Counted from the stretch's first letter, positions 37,901 through 45,588 are shown. The stretch: DNA of 64,000 nucleotides from Oscillospiraceae bacterium (GCA_015069135.1 SVJE01000004.1:1-64000), one strand, 5' to 3'. Numbers and translations: made by a program. Notes: generated by a model not told the origin, from the sequence alone.

Positions 37901-39270
37901 GGAACGGAATATTAAATTCCATTGAGATTAGTACTCCGGATAAGGCGCTTAACTATATGGTAAACTCAAGGCTTTTGTACCAGGTTATAAGTTGCCGCCT
38001 GTGGGGACGGACTGCATTTTACCAATCCGGAGGAGCTATTGGCTTCAGAGATCAGTTGCAGGATAGTCTGGCCCTATTGCTTACTAAGCCGGAAATGACC
38101 AGAGAGCAGATTCTTATCCACTGTGCTCACCAATTTAAGGAAGGAGATGTTCAGCACTGGTGGCACCCGCCTGTGGGCAGCGGTGTCAGAACCAGATGCA
38201 GTGACGATTTATTGTGGCTTCCTTATGCTGTGTATGAATATGTGAAAGTTACCGGAGATGATAGTATTCTTTTTGAAGAAGTGCCTTATCTTGAAAGTCC
38301 TGAGTTGGAATCGGGACAGCAGGATAGGTACGAAACACCGTCGGTTTCCGATACAAAGGACACGGTTTTTAATCATTGCGTGAAAGCTGTTGAGAGAGCA
38401 TGTCGGTTTGGGGAACATGGAATTCCCTTGATAGGAAGCTGTGACTGGAATGATGGCATGAGTACCGTGGGGATTTCCGGCAAAGGGGAAAGCGTGTGGC
38501 TGGCCTGGTTTTTATGTGTGGTAGCAGACCGGATGGCTGAACTTTGTAAAAAGATGGGTAAATCAGGGAAGTTTTATAGTGAACTGGCCGGTAAAATGTC
38601 AGAAACTGTTGAAAAAAACGGATGGAAGACAGACCATTATATAAGAGCTTTTTACGACAGTGGCAGACCAATGGAGGTAGTTGATGCCATAAGCCAGGCA
38701 TGGGCTGTGATTTCAGGTCGTTGCAATCCGGAAAGGGGTAAAATTGCTCTTGCAACTGCAGAACGGGAACTGGTTGACAAAGAAAACGGACTTATTAAAT
38801 TGTTGACACCATCTTTTAACAAGGAGAACACAAAAGAGGATCATCCGGGATACATTGCGTTTTACCCGGAAGGAATAAGAGAAAATGGTGGACAGTATAC
38901 CCATGGAGTTTTATGGTTTATAAAGGCCCTGTTTCTGGTTGGTGAGCAGGACAAGGCTTATGAACTTCTGAATATGATAAATCCCATAAACCACAGCTTA
39001 ACCGGTGCAGATGCCAACAGATATAAAGTTGAACCCTATGTTGTGTCAGCGGATGTTTATTCTGCAGGCAAAATGACCGGCCAGGGTGGTTGGAGCTGGT
39101 ATACCGGGTCAGCAGCCTGGATGTACAAGGTTATTACAGAAGATTTGTTGGGTATTACGCTGACTGGTGGAAAGCTTGACTTTAAACCCAGTCTTCCTTC
39201 CCATTGGCACAGCTACAGAATTAAAGGAAACATAGGTGGTAAAAAAATTGATGTGGTAGTTAAAAGGTGA
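31972..39270 (+). CDS. Cyclic beta-1,2-glucan synthase-like multi-domain enzyme
   Basis: The protein has 2432 residues. N-terminal region; membrane helices (about 350-400); a GT84/GT2-type transferase (about 420-690) with DDGT and QHRW at 682-685; more helices (about 720-800); a GH144/glucoamylase-like domain (about 860-1330, SWSGTGFEFYMPELF); then a GH94 phosphorylase domain (about 1390-2430) with HPPVGSGVRTRCSDDL and the general acid Asp2161 in CDWNDGM. This is the NdvB/Cgs order, making and trimming beta-1,2-glucan. The GTG start follows GGGAGGTG. Six palindromic repeats are inserted in frame (about residues 407, 817, 1019, 1478, 1524, 1934), and the frame stays open. Confidence 0.9.
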   Translation: MTFFENPLTVNELARLGENLALAERVTKLRGKVPENIREIKSILQIIKNTCGRINKKGGVRLPGEEWISDNQVSVEIKTQELMAGFVQNKSIKLPLVRSEGRLLPRVAILAREIANHTAGGVTYEAVTAFLEGYCKISGLSTDELYMFKYYLQLAVLRRIATACMIMDFRAEERGQALKVYGLLKQYLEGRGNCKALELWLSDIKEITPAFCTALLRKAAEEGDDTEEYRKILEKKLQGRFTTLDALSEQEYRMRFTLGSGLGNSITAMGAIPAFNWREIVERESAVMNILSKDPSGVFGRMNSGSKMAYVRAVEQLAAKRKISPEAVASEAVEKAVNSEENTHVGVYIKSKKKDLSFLFLAFCGVFTVALAFAPSVKLFMTAYGIILIPPLLILCRNIVVRLVEARTGVRSPSQLPGLDFSKGIPPESSVMVVMPVLLMDGGHVKDAFRQLESIYCGNRGENIYFTLTGDLCDSDTQFRDMDGEIIRTGKECVSRLNKKYGEKFFFHCRERFWSETQQKWICRERKRGALIEFNNRIVGKYAFVLTIDDGTLVPPGSISKMAEIMAHPLNKEYGILQPEIGTVPFEEKASQYSELFASTWGRSAYGGNGGFYFNLCGQGSYTGKGMYDPVKFNIVLKDLFPDERILSHDLIEGCFMGCATTGEATLFETFPSKMDQDMKRQHRWTRGDWQLLPYLRRSFTDKNGRRRKNPLSPICRFKIRDNMLRSLVPGSLVFLSIGCLYFPEALWYTVPVVLLSIFLKFLISPSVKSFKRSVVSFVLAPYMAYLMTDAAIRALWRLYVSKKNLLEWVTSAQISRTGVRSPSQKKQGNCPSVNKLFYLREARKIWAFYEDYVTENDNFLPPDNVQFEPVYAVAHRTSPTNIGFYLLACLEAYRLGFISKTELIERVGNTLSTLEKITKYKGHLYNWYDTISLSVLSPKFVSSVDSGNLCACLITLKQGLEDIDPSENFMNPTAAQVTKELINENPEMWQPKHRKAVMEMSKEDENTKNPQWRREFYKTGVRPHVLKIEQILSKMCFDFLMDPGRMLLYTGFDVDKKIPTNSFYDMAASEARLTSYIAIAKGDLPAEHFDRPLRKFGNKGKGVLQSWSGTGFEFYMPELFFRGWSGTLWDMTIKHVTKAQRDFSKRKGLPWGISESGYNSQDVNLNYKYKAFGVPGLGMKQAAVYPPVISPYTSLMIADRYPSCVFDNLKKLSQEGANGRYGFVEAVDFTPERAGVVNSFMAHHVGMALSGLTNLLADEYIRKTFTKDPAMAECRILLAETPPKGYGKAETEWFSSVKSPTFKKEIATLPVTAELVPLSNGRYTCYAGGDGWNRSFCDGVELTKEGISVIVNEAEEGLYFSIGKIPVATKPHEYKSFVSPYYCTIKRRDGNLESKMDTFVSPVDDAEIRHITITNCGNSYLSPVISVKCRPALNRREAWQDHPTYSDLFITEEKPKENVTIFRSALTGKSAFLVVTPKTGSITPKTGGRPPSLAPGETLEVYVTLGTGENYEKYVSFDNCSRDGGLPPVLGAVEKETIGIDENQLNYFINLTEHIIRESEGTKYTDGFYRHKDVVAGLKNWGISGDKPIVAVFVTRMEQIGFVKKMVKFREFLNFRKVPVDMVFSAPDSMEQIIREETGTFFNGEQDCLVACATLILKPGKESELPGREPVYRDTFYRPVPFWDTGEKPEFKASLIGGLEFFNGFGGFMNRGKEYVIMGRQPTPAPWINCISNKEFGFTISADGCGTVWNLNSKENRITPWNCDKENQTPEEVIFISPVGENRYFTATPGGNRENYVTIHGIGKTKFLCKTREIETDLSVFTPVDSPAKYSVLNISNLTSEPMELDIVYRVKLNKPKRPYQIICSKEDNAVLFNCFRMDFYGAMTTFVSCSTGIVSFTCDEKECYDGAKNFTSEEGISKGPVGAIHTRVKIPAGDLTPVLFVLGQSYDDVVKKDILRQMMSYQNVMAELSRVDNYWNGILNSIEISTPDKALNYMVNSRLLYQVISCRLWGRTAFYQSGGAIGFRDQLQDSLALLLTKPEMTREQILIHCAHQFKEGDVQHWWHPPVGSGVRTRCSDDLLWLPYAVYEYVKVTGDDSILFEEVPYLESPELESGQQDRYETPSVSDTKDTVFNHCVKAVERACRFGEHGIPLIGSCDWNDGMSTVGISGKGESVWLAWFLCVVADRMAELCKKMGKSGKFYSELAGKMSETVEKNGWKTDHYIRAFYDSGRPMEVVDAISQAWAVISGRCNPERGKIALATAERELVDKENGLIKLLTPSFNKENTKEDHPGYIAFYPEGIRENGGQYTHGVLWFIKALFLVGEQDKAYELLNMINPINHSLTGADANRYKVEPYVVSADVYSAGKMTGQGGWSWYTGSAAWMYKVITEDLLGITLTGGKLDFKPSLPSHWHSYRIKGNIGGKKIDVVVKR
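33190..33214. repeat. In-gene palindromic repeat 1
   Basis: GGACGGGGGTCAGGTCCCCG plus closing arm inside the glucan synthase gene; it encodes RTGVRSPS just before LPGLDFSKGIP, a linker after the first membrane helices. Confidence 0.85.
34421..34444. repeat. In-gene palindromic repeat 2
   Basis: Nearly identical to copy 1 and in the same frame and orientation, again encoding RTGVRSPSQ, in the linker after LLEWVTSAQ. Confidence 0.85.
35026..35048. repeat. In-gene palindromic repeat 3
   Basis: A variant with AAGACAGGGGTCAGACCCCA, encoding KTGVRPH before VLKIEQI. Confidence 0.8.
36405..36456. repeat. In-gene palindromic repeat 4, with partial duplication
   Basis: A full copy preceded by a partial copy: the block ACACCCAAGACAGGG occurs twice, encoding TPKTGSITPKTGGRPPS. 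Confidence 0.82.
36541..36564. repeat. In-gene palindromic repeat 5
   Basis: Inverse orientation relative to copy 4, encoding DGGLPPVLG. With copy 4 it forms an 85-bp spaced inverted pair as seen between genes. Confidence 0.83.
37772..37793. repeat. In-gene palindromic repeat 6
   Basis: CCGGGGACCTGACCCCCGTC inside the GH94 part, encoding GDLTPV between IPA and LFVLGQ. Confidence 0.75.
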
Positions 39271-39316
39271 ATTTTATGATAGAATACCCTCGGAAGTATT
39301 TTTTAGGAGGCGCGCC

Positions 39317-39988
39317 ATGAATATAGGAGCGATACTGGCCGGGGGTAAAGGCCTTCGCATGGGAGGATCTGTACCTAAGCAGTTTTTGGACATCGGTGGC
39401 AAACCAATTCTGGTTCATACCATAGAAAAATTTCAACGACACCCTGAGATTGACGAGATATGTGTGGTTTGTCCTGTGGAACATTGTGATTTTATCTGGG
39501 AATTGGTTAATCAACACGGACTTAACAAGGTAAAATACGTCATTCCCGGAGGTCGTGAACGTCAGGAATCTTCATTAGTCGCTACAGAGGCTATGTATCA
39601 TCAGCATGAACCTGATGATATTTTGCTGATACATGATGGGGCAAGACCTAATGTGGATGAGAGAATAATTTCCGAAAATATTAAAATGGCATCGAACATT
39701 GGTGCGTGTAATACAGTTATTCCGTCACAGGACACTATATTGACAAGTAAAGACGGTAAAATGGTCTCAGGATATACAAATAGAAGTGAGATGTATCTTG
39801 TACAGACTCCTCAGAGTTTCAAATTGAAAGTAATTTATGATGCTCATATTAAAAGTGTCGAAAAGCCCGGAATTACTGATGATTGCAGTCTTGTGTACCT
39901 GTGTGGCGGCGAAGTTGGCCTGGTAGAAGGAAGCAAAGCTAATGTGAAGGTGACCACACCTGAGGATTTGCAGTTGGTGAAATATTAA
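39317..39988 (+). CDS. ispD: IspD/TarI-family cytidylyltransferase
   Basis: The protein has 223 residues. ILAGGKGLRMGGSVPKQFLDIGGKPI is the CTP-binding start; later TDDCSLV and KVTTPEDL close the family signature. IspD makes CDP-methylerythritol for isoprenoids; TarI makes CDP-ribitol for teichoic acid. HDGARPN and the sequence around QTPQSF fit both, so the choice of ispD is tentative. GGAGGCGCGCC precedes the ATG. No tar or other isp gene lies beside it. Confidence 0.75.
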   Translation: MNIGAILAGGKGLRMGGSVPKQFLDIGGKPILVHTIEKFQRHPEIDEICVVCPVEHCDFIWELVNQHGLNKVKYVIPGGRERQESSLVATEAMYHQHEPDDILLIHDGARPNVDERIISENIKMASNIGACNTVIPSQDTILTSKDGKMVSGYTNRSEMYLVQTPQSFKLKVIYDAHIKSVEKPGITDDCSLVYLCGGEVGLVEGSKANVKVTTPEDLQLVKY

Positions 39989-40016
39989 TGGTTTGGGAAA
40001 TAATCATCAAGTGAGA

Positions 40017-40073
40017 TATATTTCCCGGGAAAAAGAGTTTTTTCTTGACAACATAAAGGCTGTGTTGTAAACT
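40017..40073 (+). repeat. Two-part palindromic element, copy A (recA upstream)
   Basis: TTTCCCGGGAAA (40021-40032, perfect palindrome), then GAGTTTTTT, then ACAACATAAAGG with a matching TGTGTTGT. A similar element lies at 45586-45631 upstream of pepF in the same orientation. It covers the candidate recA -35 box. Confidence 0.5.
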
Positions 40074-40104
40074 ATAGGGGAACTGATGTTCGATATATTA
40101 TAAT
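40045..40104 (+). promoter_or_regulatory. recA promoter region with LexA (SOS) box
   Basis: TTGACA (40045-40050) with TAAACT 17 bases on is one candidate promoter; TATAAT at 40099-40104 is a second -10 box. Between them GAACTGATGTTC (40080-40091) fits the Gram-positive LexA site GAAC-N4-GTTC exactly, so recA should be induced by DNA damage. Confidence 0.8.
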
Positions 40105-40124
40105 ACATACTTACGGAGGACGAA

Positions 40125-41153
40125 ATGACTGATAAAGCAGACAACAGAAGATCTGAAGAAAAGAAAAAAGCCTTAGAGATGGCTTTAGCACAGATAGACA
40201 GAGACTTTGGTAAAGGTGCTGTAATGAAATTAGGGGACAATATGCACATGAATATTGATGCTATTTCCACAGGTTCCCTGAGTCTTGATATGGCATTGGG
40301 AGTAGGAGGTCTGCCAAGAGGTCGTATAGTTGAGATATACGGACCTGAGTCTTCCGGTAAGACAACACTGGCATTACATGTAATTGCAGAAGCTCAGAAA
40401 AATGGCGGAGAGGCTGCGTTTATTGATGCGGAACATGCATTGGATCCGGTATATGCAAAAGCGTTGGGTGTTGATATAGACAATCTTATTGTAGCTCAGC
40501 CTGATACAGGAGAGCAGGCTTTGGAAATTGCTGAGGCATTGGTAAGAAGTGGTGCTATTGATGTTATTGTAATTGACTCTGTTGCTGCATTGGTTCCTAA
40601 GGCTGAAATTGACGGCGACATGGGTGATTCACACATGGGTCTTCAGGCAAGACTTATGTCACAGGCTCTCAGAAAATTGTCAGGTGTGATTAATAAATCC
40701 AGCACAATAGCTATTTTCATTAACCAATTAAGAGAAAAAATCGGTGTAATGTTCGGCAACCCGGAAACTACAACCGGTGGTAGAGCTCTTAAATTCTATG
40801 CATCTGTAAGAATGGATATCAGGCGAGTTGAATCTATCAAACAGGGAACAGAAGTTGTTGGTAACAGAACCAAGGTTAAGGTTGTTAAGAATAAAGTAGC
40901 GCCACCATTTAAAGATACTGAGTTTGATATTATCTACGGAGAAGGTATATCTAAAGAAGGTGACGTTCTGGATCTGGCTGTTGCACAGAATATTGTTGCA
41001 AAAAGCGGTTCCTGGTTCTCTTATAAAGACCAGCGTATCGGTCAGGGAAGAGAAAATGCAAAACAGTACCTTAAGGACAATCCGGAAATTCTTTACGAGA
41101 TTGAGCTGAAAATCAGAAATGGTGCAGATGCAGACGGAGAGATTAAAGGATAG
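40125..41153 (+). CDS. recA: Recombinase RecA
   Basis: The protein has 342 residues. Walker A is [10 protein letters not shown], and the sequence covers the whole family ([22 protein letters not shown], loop L2 [14 protein letters not shown]). It pairs homologous DNA and triggers LexA self-cleavage. The upstream LexA box supports this. First gene of a recA-recX-rimO-pgsA run. Confidence 0.98.
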   Translation: MTDKADNRRSEEKKKALEMALAQIDRDFGKGAVMKLGDNMHMNIDAISTGSLSLDMALGVGGLPRGRIVEIYGPESSGKTTLALHVIAEAQKNGGEAAFIDAEHALDPVYAKALGVDIDNLIVAQPDTGEQALEIAEALVRSGAIDVIVIDSVAALVPKAEIDGDMGDSHMGLQARLMSQALRKLSGVINKSSTIAIFINQLREKIGVMFGNPETTTGGRALKFYASVRMDIRRVESIKQGTEVVGNRTKVKVVKNKVAPPFKDTEFDIIYGEGISKEGDVLDLAVAQNIVAKSGSWFSYKDQRIGQGRENAKQYLKDNPEILYEIELKIRNGADADGEIKG

Positions 41154-41160
41154 TATTAAT

Positions 41161-41778
41161 ATGATAAGAACGGAAAACATCAAAAAACTTTCCGGTAATG
41201 AAAGCACAGCTTGTTTCAGTAATGGAGAAAATTATACTTTTTCAACTGAGGAGCTGTGCGCTTTTCATATAAGGGAAGGTCGGGAATATACTCAGGAAGA
41301 GTATGAGACACTTATACACAATGTAACTGTGCAAAGGGCAAAGCTGATAGTTATGCCTTATGTTATATATACAAAAAGAACAGAAAAACAGGTATATGAC
41401 AAGATTAAAAGTTCCGGTTATTCTGAAGAAGTGGCATCAGCTCTTACGGAGGAATTGAAAGAAAAAGAATATATTGATGACAGAGATTACTGTAGAAAAT
41501 ATATAAAAAAATCACTGGACAAAGGGGATTCTATACAGAAAATGCTTTATGACCTTAAAGAAAAAGGTGTTTCGCTATCAGTTGCAGAAGAGGTAATGCA
41601 GGAATTTTCCCCGGAAGATGTGGATCAGGCCCGTATTTTATTAAATAAGAAGTTGCGGACAGGTGGTAAAAAAGATTATAATAAGCTGGCGGGTTACCTT
41701 TTAAGAAAAGGTTTTCCGGGTGGAATTGTAAGAAAAGTATTGCAGGAGTCCGATATTGGAAGAAATGAAGAATATTGA
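41161..41778 (+). CDS. recX: RecX regulatory protein
   Basis: The protein has 205 residues. It shows the triple three-helix layout of RecX: YTKRTEKQVYDKIKSSGYSEEVASALTEELKEKEYIDDRDYCRKYIKKSL, repeated in weaker form after it. RecX binds and limits RecA filaments. It starts 7 bases after recA; an in-frame ATG within recA is possible but less likely. Overlaps rimO by 14 bases. Confidence 0.88.
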   Translation: MIRTENIKKLSGNESTACFSNGENYTFSTEELCAFHIREGREYTQEEYETLIHNVTVQRAKLIVMPYVIYTKRTEKQVYDKIKSSGYSEEVASALTEELKEKEYIDDRDYCRKYIKKSLDKGDSIQKMLYDLKEKGVSLSVAEEVMQEFSPEDVDQARILLNKKLRTGGKKDYNKLAGYLLRKGFPGGIVRKVLQESDIGRNEEY

Positions 41779-43123
41779 TATAGGTATAGTTTCATTAGGA
41801 TGTGCTAAAAATCAGGTGGATGCTGAAATTATGGCAGGAGAGCTTACTGCTGCCGGCTATGGTATTACTGCTGATTCTGCTGAAGCTGATATTATTGTTA
41901 TAAACACTTGCGGATTTATTGATGATGCAAAACAGGAAGCCATTGATACCATATTGGAAATGGCTCAATATAAAGAATATGGTAATTGTAAAGGTATCGT
42001 GGTAACAGGTTGCCTGGCCCAGAGATATTTTACCGATATACAGGAAAGTCTTCCGGAAGCTGATGCAGTAGTTGGTATCGGCGGATACAAAGATATTTTA
42101 GCAGCTGTAGAGGCAGTAGTTTCCGGAGGGAAATATTTTGAAGTTCCTGAGGACTATTCTCTTGACTACCTTAATGGTTCAAGAATTCTTTTCACTCCCA
42201 AGGGAAGTGCGTATCTTAAAATTGCTGAAGGTTGTGACAATAAATGTAATTATTGTGCTATTCCTTCCATAAGGGGGCCTTTTAGAAGCCGTACTATAGA
42301 GGACATTAAAGATGAAGCTGTCAGATTGGCGGCTGAAGGTGTTAAGGAACTGGTTCTGGTAGCTCAGGATACAACAAGATACGGAAAAGATATATACGGA
42401 AGTCCGAAACTTACTGAATTAGTTGAAGCATTAAATGAGATTGAAAGTATAAAATGGATAAGAATAATGTATCTGTATCCTGATGAGATAACAGAAAAAC
42501 TTATTGATACATTTGTACGTTGTGAAAAAGTTGTTCCTTATGTTGATTTGCCTATTCAGCACATCAGTACCAGATTGTTGGAGGAAATGAACAGAAGAGG
42601 TTCCGGCGATGATATAAGAAGAATTTTCAAGGAGTTTAAAGAAAAAGTTCCGGGAGTTATGATAAGAACTTCTCTCATAGTAGGTTACCCCGGTGAAACA
42701 GAAGAAGATTTTACAGAATTAAAAGACTTTGTTGAAGAGATAAAGTTTGACAGAATGGGTATTTTTAAGTATTCTAGAGAAGAGGGTACGGTTGCAGCAG
42801 ATATGGACAGCCAAATCTCTGATGAGATTGCTTCGGAGAGATTAGATATCCTTATGGAGATTCAACAGGGAATCTCTTTTAGAAATAATGAGAAAAGAAT
42901 AGGAAAAATATATGACACCTTAGTGGAAGGTGTTGCTGAAGATGGAATTTTCTATGTGGGTCGTACATATGCAGAAGGCCCGGAAGTAGATGGCAATATA
43001 TATTTTACTTCAGAAGAACCTCTTGAACCGGGAGATTTTGTCAAGGTTAAAGTTTTGATAGCCGAGGAATATGATCTTACGGGAGAGGCAATTTTTTATG
43101 AGGAAGGAAAGACAGAAAAATGA
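41765..43123 (+). CDS. rimO: Ribosomal protein S12 methylthiotransferase
   Basis: The protein has 452 residues. An N-terminal UPF0004 domain (SLGCAKNQVDAEIM, Cys ligands), the radical-SAM motif GCDNKCNYCAIP and a C-terminal TRAM domain (VEGVAEDGIFYVGRT) are in order. The AKNQVD opening and length separate RimO from MiaB. It modifies an aspartate of ribosomal protein S12. The start follows GGAAGA and overlaps recX. Confidence 0.94.
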   Translation: MKNIDIGIVSLGCAKNQVDAEIMAGELTAAGYGITADSAEADIIVINTCGFIDDAKQEAIDTILEMAQYKEYGNCKGIVVTGCLAQRYFTDIQESLPEADAVVGIGGYKDILAAVEAVVSGGKYFEVPEDYSLDYLNGSRILFTPKGSAYLKIAEGCDNKCNYCAIPSIRGPFRSRTIEDIKDEAVRLAAEGVKELVLVAQDTTRYGKDIYGSPKLTELVEALNEIESIKWIRIMYLYPDEITEKLIDTFVRCEKVVPYVDLPIQHISTRLLEEMNRRGSGDDIRRIFKEFKEKVPGVMIRTSLIVGYPGETEEDFTELKDFVEEIKFDRMGIFKYSREEGTVAADMDSQISDEIASERLDILMEIQQGISFRNNEKRIGKIYDTLVEGVAEDGIFYVGRTYAEGPEVDGNIYFTSEEPLEPGDFVKVKVLIAEEYDLTGEAIFYEEGKTEK

Positions 43124-43707
43124 ATACACCTAATAAGTTAACTATAGCAAGAATCATACTGACGCTCTTATTTGTAGTGTTCAGATTTCCACCATTTAGC
43201 GGAATATTTGGAATTATAGGATCATGGATTGCAGTTATAATTTACATAGCAGCTTCAATAACTGATGCTGTAGACGGACACCTTGCAAGAAAGAATAACC
43301 AGATTACAAGTTTTGGTAAGTTTTTAGATCCTATTGCTGATAAACTTTTGGTAACAGCGGCTTTGTTGGCTATTGTTCCTCATAATCAGATGTATTTGTG
43401 GGCAGCTATGATTATTCTTACCAGAGAGTTCATTGTTTCCGGTGTACGTATGCTTGCTGCTACAGATGGTGTTGTAATTGCTGCCGGTAAGATGGGCAAG
43501 ATTAAAATGGTTCTTCAGACGATTGCCATAATTACTTTACTTATAGCATTTAATGTTCAGAATATTGATTTATGGGTATTCCCTACTATAGGAAATGTTT
43601 TGGTTGTTATTGGTGACGTGGTTATGATTGGCGCGGTTATTATGACTATAGTTTCCGGTATTGAATATGTTGTGAAAAATGCACATTTTTCAAAGGATGA
43701 TATTTAA
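43120..43707 (+). CDS. pgsA: CDP-diacylglycerol-glycerol-3-phosphate phosphatidyltransferase
   Basis: The protein has 195 residues with several membrane helices. The CDP-alcohol transferase motif D-G-x2-A-R-x8-G-x3-D-x3-D is visible as DAVDGHLARKNNQITSFG followed by LDPIADK. It makes phosphatidylglycerol phosphate. Overlaps rimO by four bases, the usual rimO-pgsA order. Confidence 0.94.
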   Translation: MNTPNKLTIARIILTLLFVVFRFPPFSGIFGIIGSWIAVIIYIAASITDAVDGHLARKNNQITSFGKFLDPIADKLLVTAALLAIVPHNQMYLWAAMIILTREFIVSGVRMLAATDGVVIAAGKMGKIKMVLQTIAIITLLIAFNVQNIDLWVFPTIGNVLVVIGDVVMIGAVIMTIVSGIEYVVKNAHFSKDDI

Positions 43708-43732
43708 TATTTTACCGAGGTAATAAAGATTT

Positions 43733-43772
43733 AAATGCAAGTGTTTTTTATGGCACTTGCATTATTTTTTTA
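43733..43772 (+). terminator. Terminator after pgsA
   Basis: AATGCAAGTG and CACTTGCATT form a perfect 10-bp stem followed by a T run. Confidence 0.9.
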
Positions 43773-43799
43773 TTTATATTATACTGTTTCTTGTGAATT

Positions 43800-43828
43800 A
43801 TGACCAGGTGATAACATCTTGTTATAAT
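43800..43828 (+). promoter_or_regulatory. Likely promoter of fapR
   Basis: A consensus TATAAT (43823-43828) lies 17 bases after ATGACC, a weak -35 box, and 25 bases upstream of the fapR start. No FapR operator sequence was recognised. Confidence 0.5.
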
Positions 43829-43853
43829 TACATTTTCGAAGGGATGATTGAAC

Positions 43854-44405
43854 GTGGCACAAAGTAAGCTTACAAGAGATGAGAGACAGGATCTCTTGCA
43901 GGAAAAACTTATTAAACAGCCTTATCTTACAGATGGGGAACTGGCTGAGCTTTTCGGCGTAAGTGTGCCTACAATCAGATTGGACCGTATGACTTTGGGT
44001 ATACCGGAGTTGAGAGAACGTCTTAAGAGTCTTGCGGAGTCCGAGCAAGTGGATTCTGCAAAGGACGATGGACAGATTACTTTGGTAGACATAGAAAAAG
44101 GGGTAAGGGGCATATCTATAATGGACACCACTTCCCAGATGTGTTTTGATGATACAGACATAGTTAAGGGCAGTTGCATATATTCTATGGCTGAGTCGCT
44201 GGCTTTGGATGTGTTAGGTAAGAAGGTTGCTATTGCTCAGGTGGGAAACATTAAGTATAAAATGCCGGTGGTAAAGAATACCCGTTTAGTGGCCAGAGGC
44301 GAGGTCCGTGAGCAAAGAAGAGATTCTTGTATACTTTGGGTTAAGATATATAACAAAGAATCTGAAGTATATCGTGGAAAATTTATTTTCCACGTGGTAG
44401 AATAG
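43854..44405 (+). CDS. fapR: Fatty acid biosynthesis transcriptional regulator FapR
   Basis: The protein has 183 residues. An N-terminal helix-turn-helix (LTDGELAELFGVSVPTIRLDRMTLGIPELRERLK) is followed by a hot-dog-fold domain that senses malonyl-CoA. Start GTG 43854 follows AAGGGATG by eight bases. In Bacillus it controls fatty acid synthesis genes and lies before plsX-fabD-fabG-acpP; here acpP follows directly. Confidence 0.93.
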   Translation: MAQSKLTRDERQDLLQEKLIKQPYLTDGELAELFGVSVPTIRLDRMTLGIPELRERLKSLAESEQVDSAKDDGQITLVDIEKGVRGISIMDTTSQMCFDDTDIVKGSCIYSMAESLALDVLGKKVAIAQVGNIKYKMPVVKNTRLVARGEVREQRRDSCILWVKIYNKESEVYRGKFIFHVVE

Positions 44406-44521
44406 CTTCTGTAAACTTGATAGTGATGCTGAAATCAGCTACACTTATAGATAATTGCTTTCTTGTTAAGAAAGCTACAGAATATTTTGAAACGGCATAG
44501 CCGAGGAAAGGACGAAAAGAA

Positions 44522-44749
44522 ATGTTTGAGAGAGTTAAGAAGATTATTGTTGATCAGTTAGGTATTGAAGAGGCTAAAGTAACTCCGGAGTCTTCTTTCA
44601 TAGACGATTTAGGTACAGATTCTTTGGATCTGGTAGAGCTTATTATGGCTTTGGAAGATGAATTTAACATTGAAATTCCTGACAATGCAGCTGAGCAGAT
44701 TACAACCGTTAATGATGTGGTTGAGTACTTGAAAAAGCTGGATGTTTAA
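44522..44749 (+). CDS. acpP: Acyl carrier protein
   Basis: The protein has 75 residues. The phosphopantetheine attachment serine lies in [10 protein letters not shown]. The acidic small helical protein carries acyl chains for fatty acid synthesis and phospholipid assembly. It lies 116 bases after fapR with a small hairpin (GCTTTCTTGTTAAGAAAGC, near 44457-44476) in its leader. Confidence 0.96.
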   Translation: MFERVKKIIVDQLGIEEAKVTPESSFIDDLGTDSLDLVELIMALEDEFNIEIPDNAAEQITTVNDVVEYLKKLDV

Positions 44750-44764
44750 TATATAGGTAAAATG

Positions 44765-44800
44765 TTGCCGGTAGATAGTAGTTGGTTTCTGCCGGCAATT
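44765..44800 (+). terminator. Terminator between acpP and rnc
   Basis: TTGCCGG and CCGGCAA pair around a 19-base loop, followed by five T. The rnc ribosome site follows at once, so rnc is either partly read through or has another promoter. Confidence 0.65.
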
Positions 44801-44815
44801 TTTATGAGGGAAACT

Positions 44816-45499
44816 ATGGACAGGCAGGAATTTGAAAATTTAATAAGTTATAATTTTACCAGGGTAAGTTTACTTAATCAGGCTTTTACCCATACTTCCT
44901 ATGCCAATGAAAAATACCATGGTCCGGAAAGTCATTTGACTAGTAACCAGCGTCTGGAGTTTTTAGGAGACTCTGTATTAAGTGTTGTAGTAAGTACATA
45001 TTTGTATGAACATTTTACCCAGATGCCGGAAGGAGAACTTTCTAAATTAAGAGCTGCTATCGTTTGTGAGAGCTCTTTAAATGAATTCGGAAGACGTATC
45101 CATCTTAACGAGATGTTAATGTTGGGTGTGGGAGAGAACCAGAGCGGTGGAAGAGACAAGCCTTCTATTGTGGCGGATGCTTTTGAAAGCTTGATTGCTG
45201 CAATTTATTTGGATGGTGGTATTGAAGCTGCTTCAGAGTTCATATTATCACAGTTGAAAGATGATATTCATAGAATAGCTGAAAATTACAAGGCTTCTGA
45301 TTACAAAACTAATCTGCAGGAGCTTATGAGCAAAAAGAATATACGTCCTGTATATGAGATTTTAGGACATGAGGGTCCTGAACATGACAGATTTTATATA
45401 GCTCAGGTAACTTGCGGAGAGAAGAATACATTTGGTAAGGGCCGTTCCAAGAAAGAAGCGGAGCAGATGGCTGCAAAAGAGATGCTTAAAGATTTATAA
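44816..45499 (+). CDS. rnc: Ribonuclease III
   Basis: The protein has 227 residues. The catalytic signature is RLEFLGDSVLSVVV (Glu/Asp metal ligands), with a second acidic site in DAFESLIAAIYLDGG; the C-terminal dsRNA-binding domain (about 155-227) ends KKEAEQMAAKEMLKDL. It matures rRNA and cuts double-stranded RNA. The start at 44816 follows GAGGGAAACT; the open frame continues upstream without support. smc, its usual neighbour, is not present. Confidence 0.95.
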   Translation: MDRQEFENLISYNFTRVSLLNQAFTHTSYANEKYHGPESHLTSNQRLEFLGDSVLSVVVSTYLYEHFTQMPEGELSKLRAAIVCESSLNEFGRRIHLNEMLMLGVGENQSGGRDKPSIVADAFESLIAAIYLDGGIEAASEFILSQLKDDIHRIAENYKASDYKTNLQELMSKKNIRPVYEILGHEGPEHDRFYIAQVTCGEKNTFGKGRSKKEAEQMAAKEMLKDL

Positions 45500-45540
45500 T
45501 TTTTCAAAAAATGTGATTGTGCATTAATTACTGTTTGTTA

Positions 45541-45588
45541 TAGGGTCTGACCCCCGTCCTGGAAGTCCAAGACGGGGGTCAGGCTTTA
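45541..45588. repeat. GC-rich palindromic repeat, inverted pair
   Basis: Two copies back to back separated by only a few bases; the outer right arm is decayed (AGGCTTTA). Confidence 0.82.
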
